Assembly (NCBI RefSeq): GCF_029962835.1
Contig: NC_080583.1
Span: forward strand, 620,001 to 684,000
Reading direction: 5' to 3'
DNA: 64,000 bases
Source: Magnolia sinica
Taxonomy: Eukaryota; Streptophyta; Magnoliopsida; Magnoliales; Magnoliaceae
Shown here: piece after piece, positions 1-12,040 of the stretch
How positions within the stretch are numbered: position 1 is the first letter of the stretch
How the letters are laid out: every line of letters begins with the position of its first letter
Notes under the pieces: model-generated
The model's database searches: none
What the model saw: the letters and a program-made list of their open reading frames with translations, nothing else
Told to the model about the DNA's origin: nothing
Position numbers and translations under genes: made by a program

Positions 1-998
1 TCGTGCCCATCAATCTCCCCTTCTGTGCTTGTCAACCTTCCTGTGCTCCCTGGCTCTTCTCCATCATCCTCTTCATCTTCCACATCCTCTTCATCCTCAT
101 CTTCATCATCCTCGTCCTCATCCTCTTCAACCCCATCTTCATCCTCCTCGCTATCCTCAATCTCATGAACTTCAACAACATCCTCGTCCTCTCCCTCTTC
201 CTCATCAATCTCCTCCCCCAAATCTTCATCCTCTTCATCCTCCACATCTTCCTCATCCTCATCTACATTCACGCCATTCATAGAAGCCGCCACCCGAAAC
301 CCATTCGTCATATGATGGGTTGCTCTGTCTGAGCCATTTGTTGCCGTCTCCTCCTCATCTGCATCACTCTCTTCATCATCATCAGCATCCACAATCCCTT
401 CATCAGCCCTGCCGTTAATCAACTTCCCCGTCCGATCCTCACCATCGACCTCCCCACTACCCGGATCGTCATCCTCCTCCTCCTCCTCATCTTCATCCTC
501 TTCATCCGACTCTGGCCGCTCGTTCTCGTCTGCATCCATCTTATCCAAATACTTCAAAGATCTGATCATGCCAAAGACCTGCGACCTGTAGTCTTTGACA
601 CGAGTAACTGGGCACTCATATAGATCAAGTGAGACAAGCTTCAGCTGTGCAAGCGGGGCCAGATCCTCAATGAACTGGATACGGTTGTTGGAAAGGTCCA
701 GATCGCGGAGAGCTCCAAGGCCCGCCTCGACCAGGAATTCGAGACCACCTGCGATGCGGTTGTCTGAAAGGATGAGCTTCTGGAGATTGGGAAGGCGTGG
801 GAACTTCTCGAGCGACGACACCCCGATGTTGGCGATTGAGAGGTGCTCAAGGGCTTGGAATTTCTCGAGCAAGCCAGGCGGCGGCAAACGGCCATGGAGA
901 CATTTAACAACGCCATCTAGGGTTAGGGTTCGAGCAGAAGAGCAGTCAGACTGGCCGTCTAACGCCGTTTCAACAGCTCTCTCCCAGACCTCGTCCAT
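1..998 (-). CDS. Acidic leucine-rich nuclear phosphoprotein 32 (ANP32)-like protein, 5' part, cut by window edge
   Basis: Read on the minus strand from ATG at 998-996, the frame stays open for 332 codons to the window edge and has no stop. Residues 1 to about 150 are leucine-rich repeats (LEHLSIANIGVSSLEKFP, LPNLQKLILSDNRIAGGLEF, LRDLDLSNNRIQFIEDL), followed by the ANP32 cap (LYECPVTRVKDYRSQVFGMI and LKYLDKMDADENERPESDEE). Residues from about 155 onward form a long Asp/Glu tail with only short neutral breaks. This layout is that of ANP32 and plant ANP32-related proteins, which are nuclear factors that bind histones or chaperones and, in animals, inhibit phosphatases. The start was chosen because it opens the N-terminal motif MDEVWERAVETALDGQ. 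No intron is visible in the part present. The C-terminus is outside the window. The family call is firm; the plant role is inferred. Confidence 0.9.
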   Translation of the reverse strand, partial: MDEVWERAVETALDGQSDCSSARTLTLDGVVKCLHGRLPPPGLLEKFQALEHLSIANIGVSSLEKFPRLPNLQKLILSDNRIAGGLEFLVEAGLGALRDLDLSNNRIQFIEDLAPLAQLKLVSLDLYECPVTRVKDYRSQVFGMIRSLKYLDKMDADENERPESDEEDEDEEEEEDDDPGSGEVDGEDRTGKLINGRADEGIVDADDDEESDADEEETATNGSDRATHHMTNGFRVAASMNGVNVDEDEEDVEDEEDEDLGEEIDEEEGEDEDVVEVHEIEDSEEDEDGVEEDEDEDDEDEDEEDVEDEEDDGEEPGSTGRLTSTEGEIDGH

Positions 999-1762
999 TT
1001 CCTTTCACCAAAAAATAAACACCCTCGAAAACCCTAGATTTAGATTAAAAAAACCAAAATAACCAACAAATACCGATCGCTTTTTACCGTGCAAGGAGCT
1101 ATCCAGTCTCTGTAACTCGAAGATCGATTCCGTCCATGGCGGCAATCGGAAACGGAAGCCCTAATCCTCGGATTTCAAGATCGAGGAGGAAGAAAATGGA
1201 AAACGGAACCCTAACCCTAGAATGTACGGAAACCCTAGGTTTTATTTGAGAGGGAAGATCTGATTTCTTCGCGGTGCGAAGAAAAAGATGCAATCCGTCG
1301 GTGTTTGGGCTTTCGAAAGCTTTGATGGTCTGATGGGAATTTTAGGGAAGAGGGTTTGAACCGGTAACGGTTTGGGTTCGAGGGCTGAGGCCGGTTCGGG
1401 ATTTTTCGCGGTTTGGGGCGGGGTCCAAGTCTTATGTGAGAGATTGAAGAGAGGAGGTGGTTTTTGTTCTCTGACGTGGAAGGGAATCTCGGCCGTCCAG
1501 TCTTGTGTTGCGGATCGATGACGTGGATAGTTTTTACGGATGGGATTCGTTCTCGTTGTGTTTGTTTTGAGAAGGGGGTGGAAGGGAGAATTCCTCGTTG
1601 TGTGCGAGGCAATCGGGTACATCGGCGATTGTTTTTAAATGGCCCTGGCTTTCAATGAAATTACGAAAATGGTTAGTTAACTATCACCCTCGAAGTTCTC
1701 TTTAATAACAAAAACACCCCCGATGCGAGCCTGTTCCGTGCTGTGGACTACGTAATGAAATG
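999..1762. promoter_or_regulatory. Upstream region of the ANP32-like gene with telobox motifs
   Basis: No gene is visible here. AAACCCTA-type teloboxes occur near 1028-1036, 1156-1163, 1207-1219 and 1231-1238, and one more lies inside the coding start near 918-930. Teloboxes cluster near the start sites of plant housekeeping and ribosomal-protein genes, which fits a broadly expressed nuclear protein. The short open frames crossing 1235-1658 match no known protein and read across this motif-rich DNA, so I treat them as chance. The transcription start was not located. Confidence 0.45.
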
Positions 1763-2288
1763 GGGAAAGGATTGGCTTCTCCCCCTGACACCAGCCCCGT
1801 GGATGGTGGTCGGTGCTCTGTGGGCCCCATCATGATGAACGTGTTTCATCTAATTTTAAATATCATTTTAGTACTTGATAAAAAAAATTATGGGGATATA
1901 TTTCTTAGATAGGCCACACCATAGGACAAAAATAATAAATAGATATTCACAATTAAAATCCTCCTAAGGCTCACTGTACTTTTTATTTGACATCCAATAT
2001 GTTGATTTGGTCATAAATACTCAGATGAAGGGAATAAATAAATATCAGCTTTATCCAAAGCTTTTATGGCCCTCAAAACGTTTTTAATGGTCAAAACTCA
2101 TTCAACACTGTTTCCTGTAATGTGGTCCAGTTGAGATTGAGATATACTTAGTTTTTTCTACCATATCATGAAATGATATATAAAAATAGATGGACGGCAT
2201 GGATGACATACATACATCATGGTCAGCCCCACAGAGCACCGACCACCAGCCAATGGCTGGTGTCAGGGGGAGTAGCCAATCCGTTCCC
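1763..2288. mobile_element. MULE-type MITE, 526 bp, with 9-bp target-site duplication
   Basis: The element lies between perfect 9-bp direct repeats AATGAAATG at 1754-1762 and 2289-2297. Its ends are inverted repeats beginning GGGAAAGGATTGGC on the left and, read on the other strand, GGGAACGGATTGGC on the right. The inverted similarity runs inward about 75 bp through TCCCCCTGACACCAGCC and GGTGGTCGGTGCTCTGTGGG. A 9-bp duplication and G-rich termini are typical of Mutator-like elements. No protein is encoded, so it is non-autonomous. The interior matches the fold-back family found elsewhere in the window. Confidence 0.85.
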
Positions 2289-2297
2289 AATGAAATG

Positions 2298-3210
2298 GCT
2301 TGTGATGGCCCAGATACTGACTCATGCACGTGTTGCACGCACCCTTGAGATCTGGATGTGTTTCACACGAGTATGTGATCCAGACCGTCCATGTTAAGGG
2401 TCCCACCGTATAAATGTCTTGTCCCAAGAGCCACTTGTTAGAAACAAATGGACAGCTAAGAAAAACTTCTTCTATTTTCTCAGCCATCCACTTCTTCGTA
2501 AACGGTGGCCCACCTAATTTCTGAATGGGCATTTTTTAGGCAGTGGACACGAGAGCTATTGTGCACCCATCGGGACCTTTTTTATTATCTTCTGTCGTCG
2601 TATGAGCGCTTGGTGGGGCCCATATGCTCAGCGTCAGTTACGGCCAGCTGGATTGACCGAGGCTGGGCTGGGACCACCTTCGAAGTGCTCGGCCTTGTTT
2701 ACATTGTTCGATGGCACACATGGCTTGATGAGTTTGATGTATGCAACCCACTCCGACCTAATCCGCGCGTCCAAACACGCCCTAAATGATGTGGACCATT
2801 GAAAACATTCTTTAAATTGATCTTTCTTTGTGAGCAAGGGCTACTTGATGATTGGATCAGGCCCACTCAAGCAATCGGCCTAGATTTTAAACTCAGGCCC
2901 AGCCATTGGGCCGAGTTTGGAGACCCTAACTTGCTCCTAGAGGGTTAGGTCACTCGGGATGGGCTGGGTTACCCACCCATTTCCATCCCTATTGTGGACA
3001 ATTATGTATGTCCATGCCAATGCCTCTTTTGCATCATCTTATCTATGGATTGGGTGTATATGATTGGGAAGTAAAACTATTTGTAGGTCTGGGCTTAGGA
3101 TAGGTTTGGGCCGGATTTTAAATTGTTTAGGTGGGCTGTTGGGCCAATCCTATTTAAATTTTTAATTTTTTAGGCTTGAGCCCGAACCGGGTTATCAGGC
3201 CCTGCACCCT
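2298..3210. other. Intergenic DNA, no gene seen
   Basis: The stretch contains fragments of a GGCCCA-rich repeat (GGGCTTGG, GGCCCAACC) from about 2830 to 3210. Similar text recurs near 5810-5975, 44880-45020, 51010-51140 and 55240-55620. The open frames are short and unlike any family I recognise. Confidence 0.5.
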
Positions 3211-3211
3211 T

Positions 3212-3477
3212 CGACTGGAGTATCAAGCCTAGGGGTTGGGCTCAGGCTTAAACTTTAAGTCTGTTTTATAATCGAGTCGGGCTTGGACTAGATGCCCATC
3301 AACCTGGCCCAACTTTTACGGTTTTTATAGTTATCTCCATTTCTCACCTCCAACCTCTCTCTCTCTCTCTCGCCACCATCTATAAGCTCTACCTAGCAGC
3401 CATGATGCTAGTGCCCGAGGCGACAATAGTCATGGCCGCCGCCACTGACAGTCGCAGCAGCCAAGCCCTGAGCACTT
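3212..3477. repeat. Tandem duplication unit, copy 1 (266 bp)
   Basis: The unit starts with CGACTGGAGTATCAAGCC at 3212, and the same text restarts at 3478, giving a 266-bp period. It holds a TCGGGCTTGGACTAGATGCC segment, a CT-rich tract near 3355-3371, and a GCCATGGCCGCCGCCACTGA segment near 3432-3451. Copy 2 begins directly after it and is interrupted by an insertion. Confidence 0.75.
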
Positions 3478-3582
3478 CGACTGGAGTATCAAGCCCAAGG
3501 GTTGGGCTTTTAGGTCCGTTTTATAATCAAGTCGGGCTTGGACTAGATGCCCATCACCTAGCCCAACCTTTACGTTTTTTAA

Positions 3583-5540
3583 GGGCCAATTTGGCCAGTT
3601 GCATTAGGTGAGATTAGAAGGGATGGAACTGGATTTAAGGTAATGATGTATTTGTTGATGGATGGTATGGAGTTCCACCGTATTGCAATATCCCGAGACG
3701 ATTTTGGATGTCTGTTTGGATGGGTTGCAATATCCCGGGATAAGATTTCAAATGTGTTTGGATGGGGCATGGGATTCAGTAATTTGACAGGTGTAACAGA
3801 GGGGAGTGTTTAGAATGGCAGAAGTTTGTCTTGGGACTCTTGCTTCAGGCCATAAAAATTCAACCTGAGGGCACGCTGGATTTTCTAAGAAAACGGTCTA
3901 CTCCTCGATGGTGTGCTGAAAACGGTTGTTTCGAGTAGCAATGCTCGCTAGTGATGGCTCAACAACAAAGTCCTGTGGACACCAATGCATGTGTTGTACC
4001 CACAGCGTCCATCCATTTGGGCCTATCATTTTAAGGCATGAGTCAAAGGGAAGCGGATTGCATCCTAAGCCATCCCGGATGGTAATTCGTCCGGGCAGAG
4101 CTCTGTGGGGGGTCATCGTGATGTAAACGTAGTATCCACGCCGTCCATACCTATTAACAAATTATTTTATGGCGTTATCCAAAAAATGAAGCTTGTCCAG
4201 ATATCCAGTGGACCACCCCAAAAGAAGCGGTGGTGATAATAATACCCACCATTGAAACCTCTCTAAGGGCCACTGTTATGTTATTTTACCATGCAACCTA
4301 TTCATAAGGTCATATAGACTTGGATGAAGTGAAAACACAAATATCAGCTTCATCCGAAACTTCTGCAGCTCCGAAGAAGTTTTTAATGATGGGCCTTCAA
4401 TCCCTACTCTGTGGCCCACTGAAGCCTTGGTTCTGCCTCATTTTCGAGTTCATACCGTATAATGATCGCCTCCTAACATTTTCAACTAAGGCCCACCAAA
4501 TTGTTTTTTTTTCGAATCCAACCTATTATCTATATTAAGTTAACAAAGACATTACAAAAGATGAAACACACATATGTTTATAATCGAAAATTTTTGTGGC
4601 CCAAGGCCTTTTTCAAGGGTGTCACTCTTCCCCCACTATTTTCTGTGGTGGGGTCCACTAGATCTTAGTATGTGACACACGGTTTCGATCTTACTCAAAG
4701 ATCGATATCTCTTTGGATGAATGACCCGCTCATCAAGTGGGTCACACCAAAGGAAGCCAACCCTGAGACAATGCTATATGAGATGATTTAACATGCAACA
4801 AAGTTGTGGGTGATTAGGGCATCCTCACTATATCTCTCTCTCTTAGCTGAACGAACAGAGGTTCCTGAGACATGTATTTGGAGGGGAAAAATCTCATACC
4901 CTTATTTATTTAGAATCAAATGGCATTAAACATTAATTTGACAATCTCAAATTACATTTTCTTTAACAACTATTTTAGGATCCGATAGAACTTTCACAAA
5001 TTAAGAAAATGAAGCCACGAAACCCCCCACTTTAAGGGGGAAAAAAAAACCTCAAGAACGTGCCGGAGTTTCGTTTCGAACGCGAGGAATAAGACTTACC
5101 TCTCTTATAGATATCTCGTAACTGGCGATGGTGATCACTTCTCTTGTAACTGGTGATGACGATCTCTTCTCCACCTAACTGGCGATGATGATCATCCCGC
5201 ACTGCTAGAAGGAGACTTAGCTCTCCTGTAAATAACCCATCTTTCGTGCCAAAGAATTCATTCCCCGCCATCCAATCTGACCGTAGCTGCCTGAAACCTC
5301 CTATCCCGCATTCCGTACGCTGGATTGAGGAAGATGGCGAGATGGGCTTAATGATGGCCAGTGACTGGGCAACGAATCCAATAAGGAATTTTGCAATCCT
5401 TCCATTTCCCTCTGAAATCGTTGACTGCCTAATGCAGACTGATATCCACCGTCATCCAAACGACCTAGAGATAGGGTTAGGAGGGATTTTACAATACTAT
5501 CCCTCCTAATCCCCCTAAATTCTGCGGGCCAAACACGCCC
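3583..5540. mobile_element. PIF/Harbinger-like non-autonomous element, 1,958 bp, TAA target duplication
   Basis: TAA trinucleotides flank the element at 3580-3582 and 5541-5543. The left end reads GGGCCAATTTGGCC; the right end read on the other strand is GGGCGTGTTTGGCC. Weaker inverted similarity continues for about 50 bp through GATTAGAAGGGAT and GATTAGGAGGGAT. A three-base TAA or TTA target with such ends is typical of PIF/Harbinger and Tourist elements. No transposase frame was seen. It carries a truncated fold-back MITE copy near 4048-4700. Confidence 0.65.
4048..4700. mobile_element. Truncated copy of the fold-back MITE family
   Basis: The left end GGGAAGCGGATTGC resembles the terminus of the MITE at 1763-2288 and is followed by the shared GCTCTGTGGGG and ATCCACGCCGTCCAT motifs. 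The interior has the family landmarks: CATAAGGTCATATAGAC, ATATCAGCTTCATCC, and the mirror motif TTTCTGTGGTGGGGTCCAC near 4640. The right arm stops shortly after this, so the right terminus seems lost. Confidence 0.6.
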
Positions 5541-5543
5541 TAA

Positions 5544-5575
<32 letters not shown>
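5544..5575. repeat. (CT)n microsatellite
   Basis: An almost pure CT run of about 30 bp starts just after the right TAA of the Harbinger-like element. Other CT runs lie near 3356-3371, 23103-23131 and 52953-52984. Confidence 0.9.
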
Positions 5576-5576
<1 letters not shown>

Positions 5577-5675
5577 CCATCGATAAGCTCTACTTAGCAG
5601 CCATGGTGCCAGCGGACAAGGCAACAACAGCCATGGCCGCCGCCACTGACAGCCGCAGCAGCCAAGCTGCTCCCT

Positions 5676-6613
5676 CCCTCTGTCCCTCCGTCCCTCTCAT
5701 CTGTGTTTCTTCATCTCCCATTTGATTTCGACTATGGCGTCGCTGCTTCGTCCTATTGTAGCTACCAGTAACACCCTCCACCCCCTCTATTTGCTTCTAG
5801 TCACCATTTCAGGCTTAGGTCAAGCCATGTATATGTATTATGGGCTAGGCTCATGCTGGACTATTTCATCCCGTCATTGCCCAGGCTAGGTTTGGGCTTA
5901 AGTTGCAAAATATGGGTCAGGCTTGTATAGAGCTTAACTAAGCCCTAACCTGGCTTGTTAACACCCCTGGTCAATGCTACTTTTATAATTTTGATGTATG
6001 CGGAGATCATATTTATTCATGTGCTTGCATGACATGTTTCAATGTTCCACACGTGTGATCAATATAAGCATTCAACACATGTATACTTGCTATCATCAAT
6101 TTTCAAGTATTAAAATATTGAGACACGTGTATCAAATGTGCATGTGCGCATGTTGTTGGAGTTTGTGCCCTGAAAAATCAATGTAGAACTTGTTTGTGGG
6201 TGTGATTTTAGCGATTCGAAGATCACAATGATCATAAGTCCTATGTAGGTATGTTGTTCGAAAATCACAATAACCATGGGTCCTGTATGCATGAATTTGG
6301 GTTAAAGAAGAATAATTCATCTAATTGTCCTTGAGAATTTGAGAGTGGACAAAATGACAACTAACCAAGAAAGCGTGATGAGTCATAGATCTCAATATCC
6401 TGTTATTTTATGAGCATGTTGCAGATGGCAGGATAAACTTGTAGCTACTAACATTATTACATGCTCGTGTGTTAGGAAACTAATGACAAATCAGTATGGA
6501 ATGTCTCCACCATCAAGCAGAATGACAAGTTAACATACTTTTTTTTTTTTTGCCTTGTACAGAAGTGTGAATGTTCTTTGAAATAGGGTCATAGTGTTAA
6601 ATCTATTGAGCAT
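5676..6613. other. Intergenic DNA, no gene seen
   Basis: A GGGCTTAAG/AGGCTTGTATAGAGCTTA repeat fragment lies at about 5810-5975. Around 6185-6290 the phrases AAGATCACAATGATCATA and AAAATCACAATAACCATG repeat at a spacing of about 60 bp. I see no gene. Confidence 0.5.
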
Positions 6614-8999
6614 TGTCACGCCCCAAACCCGAAAATCAGATTCACAGGAATCCCGATCGCCGAACCCGGTGCCGACAGCTTCCGTAGTACCCCATTCTCG
6701 GTTCCCAGCGTCCATACACCAGGTTCCGATCCTGGGATTCTATAAGGAGGATTTTCCAACATACATGTGTCTCATAAGAAGCATAACCACAAGTATACCC
6801 AAAACATAAAGGCAACATTATCATCACATATCCACTAATATAATTATTTGAGTACAATGCTGAAAGGGAAATACATATATCGAAAATCAAAGCTCCAGAG
6901 GTCCACTACATGCTCCAAACTCAACTCTGTTGCAACCTAACGCCACCTGCACGCATCTATCATGCATAAGCTTATAGAAAGCTTAGTGGGTGGTGGAAGT
7001 GTGTGCACAAGGTAAGTGCCAAGTAAGCAATATCGGAGTAATCAGAGCAAGTAAAAATACTGACAAGCCCATGATCATACAATATCATAATAATGAGAAA
7101 ATATGCTGATAGGCCCATAAATACTATCAGCCTTATCCAGGTGATGCGATGCAAAAATATAATAAACTAATATCATATACTAAGGAAGCAATGTAGATCA
7201 GCTATGCAATGCGGAGATGGTAAGCCAATTATTATGTGCTGAGGATGCAATGCAACATGCGATGCGAATAAAATGACCAAGCTGGAGTGTGAAGTCGGGA
7301 TGATAGTACGTAGTATCGCAGGCTACGTGTCCACCACAAGGGACTTTTATCCAAACCAGTCCCATACATAAATTTGGATAGTCAAACTCAATGTGGTAAA
7401 CTCCTGATCTTAGGTTAGTCGCGTGCCCAACAGAAATTCTGGCCATGTGAAGGTACACAACAATTAATTGTGCACCACCAGCCCGAGTGGATAGTGAATG
7501 AAATGAATGCATGAGTATGCAACTCCTATTCAATAAGTCCACATATTAGGATGGTTCATCTCTGAAAAATTACTGGGGTCTATTACACTCCAAACCAGGT
7601 TGCCGCCCCATCGCGTGCAACAAGGTGAGTGGAAGAGACCTCATTATCCGCCTGCCAATATCGGGCCTGACTCATTGATAGCGAACTTATTCCTCGAGCT
7701 GGTCAGACTCAGCCTAGCATTGCCCCCTCCTCTCGGGCAGGTAAGGCCGTACCCCCTTCCAACCGACTACGACACAGTGGGAGACGCGGCCTAATGGTAT
7801 ATGGCTCTCATGCGCTCATGTATCCACTCGGTCTAGACATCGGAGCAACCTCTGGAATCAAGAGGGTTTAGGAACTTTCACCCAGGTATATCTATAGCAC
7901 CCCATGTAGAACAGATTTTTGGTGTCCCATCTGGCCATCCATGAAGTACCCGTGGAGGCTACGACCCTGATGTCGCTAGGGCGTACAGTAATCACAACAC
8001 ACAATGCAAGATGCATAAGGCATACAATCTAGTCATGCATCAATCCCATGCATACTGTGTACCCATATGAGATAATCTCTACCTATCAGGGAGTCTCATA
8101 ACAACATGCCCAATGTCATATGCAATGGTGTAATGCCATAAAAATCGAGGGTCAAGTAAAAGTCCAACTCCCGAATTCCAACGCATCACTTATGCAACAT
8201 ATTTAATGATGATTAAATGTTGTCTGTATTAGTGCATAAAATATGAATAAGATTAAGTCAAATCAGCAAGATATAATCCAGGGACAGTTGTAATACGCAA
8301 GTGGAAGACTGAAACGAATATATATAAGTTTATAAATCAGTATAAGTCTCCAAAGTATGTGTGCATTACCCGATTAATAATTACATGTTTGGTTTCAAAA
8401 TATAACATACCAAAATGTAATAGTCCACTACAAGTATAACCCTGAAGCCCCGCTGATCAGAGCGGTCTATGTAAACCCGTCTGAATAGTGCATATATGAG
8501 AATACCTCCTCATCATCCTCGAAGTCCGGCTTCGCCTAGCAGGCTGCGCCATCGTCTGTCCCTACAACAGGGTCTGGTTGGCGTTTAAAACACTGTCCCG
8601 TAACGTGGGAGTGAGTGATCAACTCAGTGGAACAATAAATCAAAGTTTAACATGTTATCAATTCAGTCAAGCAGTAATGATAAAGCAATACAATTGAATA
8701 TTCCTAAGTACTCTGATTAATGCAGGAATGGTATGAATAAATGATGTATGCCCTCGCCTGCACTCCCTCAGCGATCTTCATCTAACAGTCGCGTATGTCA
8801 GTCACTTCCTCGTGCTCTCTATACATCGCCAAACGGCACATGCAATGTGGTGCATGAGCGTGATTACCAAGTTCTTATTAGTCTTTTTCATACAGCAGGA
8901 TTGGGAAGCTAAGGTACCTCCCTTATATCAATTCTCAAACGATGATCCATTCTAGGGTCGTTAATCCTATCAATTCTCATACGATGTTGTGGTTCTAGG

Positions 9000-9295
9000 T
9001 CGCTGCAAAGGGCTCGTCACCTTATCAGTGCAGGCCTAGTGTACTCTTGTTGCTACGTAAGGGCTCGTCGCCTCTACGCAGTTTTAGCGTACACTCGAGG
9101 TCATTACAAAGGGCTCGTCACCTTATCAGTGTAGACCGACAACTCGAATACAGTGTCCCATACCACCGTATTTGGCTCACGAGTCTGGGTTGCTCACTAG
9201 TCACTACGGAGAGGCTCGTCACCCCAACGCAGGCCGACAACTCTACTACGGTGTCCCATACAACCATGCCCGGCTCATGAGTCTTAGCGGATCGA
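9000..9295. repeat. Irregular tandem repeat (GGCTCGTCACC)
   Basis: The phrase GGCTCGTC(A/G)CC recurs near 9011, 9062, 9113 and 9212. Parts of the longer block CCGACAACTC...GTGTCCCATAC...GGCTCA(C/T)GAGTCT are present twice, about 100 bp apart. It is non-coding and lies inside the large LTR-type repeat. Confidence 0.6.
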
Positions 9296-10683
9296 GGTAT
9301 CAAGGTTTTAGAGGGTTTTCATTGGTGAGTTTGGTACCTTAGATTCAAGCAGTAGCGTCTATATATGGTGCATACATCGGGTCAATCGGGTTACTTGACG
9401 AGCTCGACTAGTACGAGCGCACGTTGAGTTGATAGACATGAAGCGCGTAAGCACTCCGTGTGACCTAACCACTGTCGACATCCCAAGTACGGCTCAGATT
9501 CATCAATCACGTCCTATGTGGAGAGACAACCTCAGCCACCTATTCAGTACCTGTTACCGATTGCCTGAACTATTCCGTAGTCCCAGACATATTCAATTAT
9601 AACAGATAATCATACAAGCTAATCAAAACAGTAATGGATCAATAATTCCAATCATACAAGCATGTGAGCATTTATTGAATTTCAACTAAAACATGAATTC
9701 ACACATATGCAGTGTTTAAGTAAAGCAGACAAAGAATACAAATTACATGGAAAAAATCATGCACATCGTTAAGGTAGCTGAGAATCTTATTGCAACACTC
9801 ATGTAAAGTACAAATACTACATGCCTGATCATTCAGACATTTCTACAAACACTTAGACTACATATTCCAACATACATAGATTTATTTACTTAAAACGCAT
9901 ATTATAGCAAATCCCTTCGCATAGGAGTTGCGATGTATACAACAATCATGTATTAACAAACATCTATCATAACAAGTATTAATCATGATTCCATATTCAC
10001 TCAGACATTTCGACAAACACTTAGTCTACACACTTCAACATACATGACGTATGTTGGCCGTAACACATCCTAGGCCAAATCCTTTCGCTGGGAAGTTATT
10101 ACACATACAACTAGCATAACCACATGACAATTAATCATGGCAAACACACGTTCAAATTCCATACGTATACGATACTTTCTACATATACATGGAATACACT
10201 AAACTCAATATAGTTCATATATATCAGAAACGCGATACAAACATTGTATTTGGCATGTGAAATTGCACCCACATCAGTAATAAATCATTAACTGACATTG
10301 AAAGCCTTGAAAACTATAACCTATACATTTATAGTTCGCACCTTTCGCCGGTAGACTCGTAACAAACTCAGTTTTAAAGCTAAGTCTTTGTCTACGGCAG
10401 ATTGACAACCTATAGCATAAATTAAGTTAGCTATTTCATAACTTACACTATCTGAAACCCTAAAAAAGATTAGGGTTAGGTTTTCTTACCCAAGTACGTT
10501 CTTGAGAACGCCGAATTTGTGATACAGAGGGGGTGGCTAAGTGCGTGGAGTAACGGGATCGAATCCCAAGAAGAACTTCCAACTCACTCTCTCACTTCCT
10601 CTCTTTTCCTTTCTCTTTTCTCTTCTCTCTCTCTCCTAGGGTTTCTCAAATTCGTATAGGGTGAGAGAGAGAGGGTTTAAGGT

Positions 10684-10694
10684 CCTTATATAGG
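10684..10694 (-). promoter_or_regulatory. Candidate TATA box of a minus-strand LTR promoter
   Basis: Read on the minus strand the site is CCTATATAAGG, followed downstream by a CT/GA-rich leader with AAACCCT motifs. This is the usual look of a plant LTR U3/R promoter. No other promoter evidence was used. Confidence 0.35.
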
Positions 10695-11539
10695 CCTAGG
10701 TTTGATGGAAATGGCCCCAGGGCCAAGGTATACTTAGGTTATATCCAAATACGGACTGTTCCGGTCCAATGGAGCACTTCTGGTGGCCCCTTTTCCACGT
10801 GCGGTCGGACTTAAGTTCCCTGACCATGGATCTAGGTCAGGCTGAGTTTTCGTTCCGATCGGGTTTGTAGATCAGTCGTGGCGGACCAGTTTCAGTTTAA
10901 CGGTCACGGTCACTCGATCAAGACCACAAGTACATCGACATGTGTGGGACATTTCTTCTGATTCGAGGGTGTATTTGGATCAGATTCTGATGGTCTGAAT
11001 CCCTATATTTGTCCCGCAAGCGACACGACTCAGATTACTTAAATTCAGATTTTATTTCTAAATATTTTCACGTTTCTCACACACTTTGCTCCGGGCTCAA
11101 GTTGTGCATTTCTAGACACAATCAAGACTTGATTTCCAAGGGGGTTGTCAAGTCCAATAATGCGGTCATATCCATATAGTTTCGGGGTAATCGGACTTTC
11201 GACGTGCAGTCCAGGTCTGATACGAAGTTTCTGTGTGCTCCCGAGAACAACCGGGTTTAAGGACGGATTATAGATTTCAGGGTAATGTAGCGTCAATGAT
11301 TCTGCACATTTTGGGTCTTGCAGATCATATTTAAAGTGATTAGTGTTAATTTCACAAGTACTCTAGTTTAGCACTTGCTAACATTAACCTAATTTTCTAA
11401 AGGTTTTGGTCCTGGGTAATTTCTACTTGAGGTGGTACTCGGGTCCTTGTACGGATTTTTTCGAGACGTTAAAAATGGTCAACCACATCTCATAACAAAC
11501 ATGTAGATGATGCGTATGGGCATGTATCGTGATGCTATG

Positions 11540-12040
11540 CTGTCACATACTCATAATCGGTATCAATAACTGGCACCGACAATCGACATCGACAATCGGC
11601 CTCGACAATGTGAACATTTAACCAACATTACCCCCAAGAGTGGCCTACATAAAGCCTAACATATAGTGGACCCATGGCCTCACAAAGGGCCTGATATACA
11701 ACATCATAGGCCTCACTCGAGAACTTAATACACATCACGATGGGCCTTTCACATGGCCCTAACATACATCACAATGGGCTCCATCGCCTGACCCTCAAAT
11801 GCATCACAATGGGCCTCATCACATAGGCCTCGACAATCGGCCTCGACAAACGAAATCGGCCTCAACAATCGGAATCGACACTCGAAATCGGCCTCGACAC
11901 TTAGTCTCAACAATCGGAATCGGCTTATACAATCGATCTCGACAAATCGGAATTGGCCTCGATACTCGGCCTCGACGATCGGAATCGGCCTCGATACTCG
12001 GCCTTGACAATCGGAATTTGTATCAATAATTAGAATCGAC
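11540..12040. repeat. AATCGG/CCTCGACA-rich short repeats leading into the satellite
   Basis: Short units such as CGACAATCGGCCTCGACA and GGAATCGGCCTCGACACTCGG repeat irregularly. A block at about 11607-11830 (ATTTAACCAACATT, then GGGCCT...CATCACAATGGGCCT) resembles the block that follows the main satellite at about 13020-13250. The open frames on both strands (for example 11749-12069) come from the repeat. Confidence 0.7.

Larger units (their letters stand above)
3478..5670. repeat. Tandem duplication unit, copy 2, split by an insertion
   Basis: The first part of copy 2 runs from 3478 to about 3582. The second part resumes at about 5541 with a CT tract and continues through TAAGCTCTACTTAGCAGCCATG to about 5670. 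The two parts together follow the same order as copy 1 at 3212-3477, so the 1,958 bp between them entered after the duplication. Confidence 0.7.

Noticed and set aside
1-330. Plus-strand open frames of 109 and 84 codons rich in Leu, Ile, Pro and His
   Set aside because: They are the complement of the acidic tail of the ANP32-like protein.
7198-7794. Open frames of 114 codons (minus) and 64 codons (plus)
   Set aside because: They lie in the LTR-like non-coding block and match nothing recognisable.
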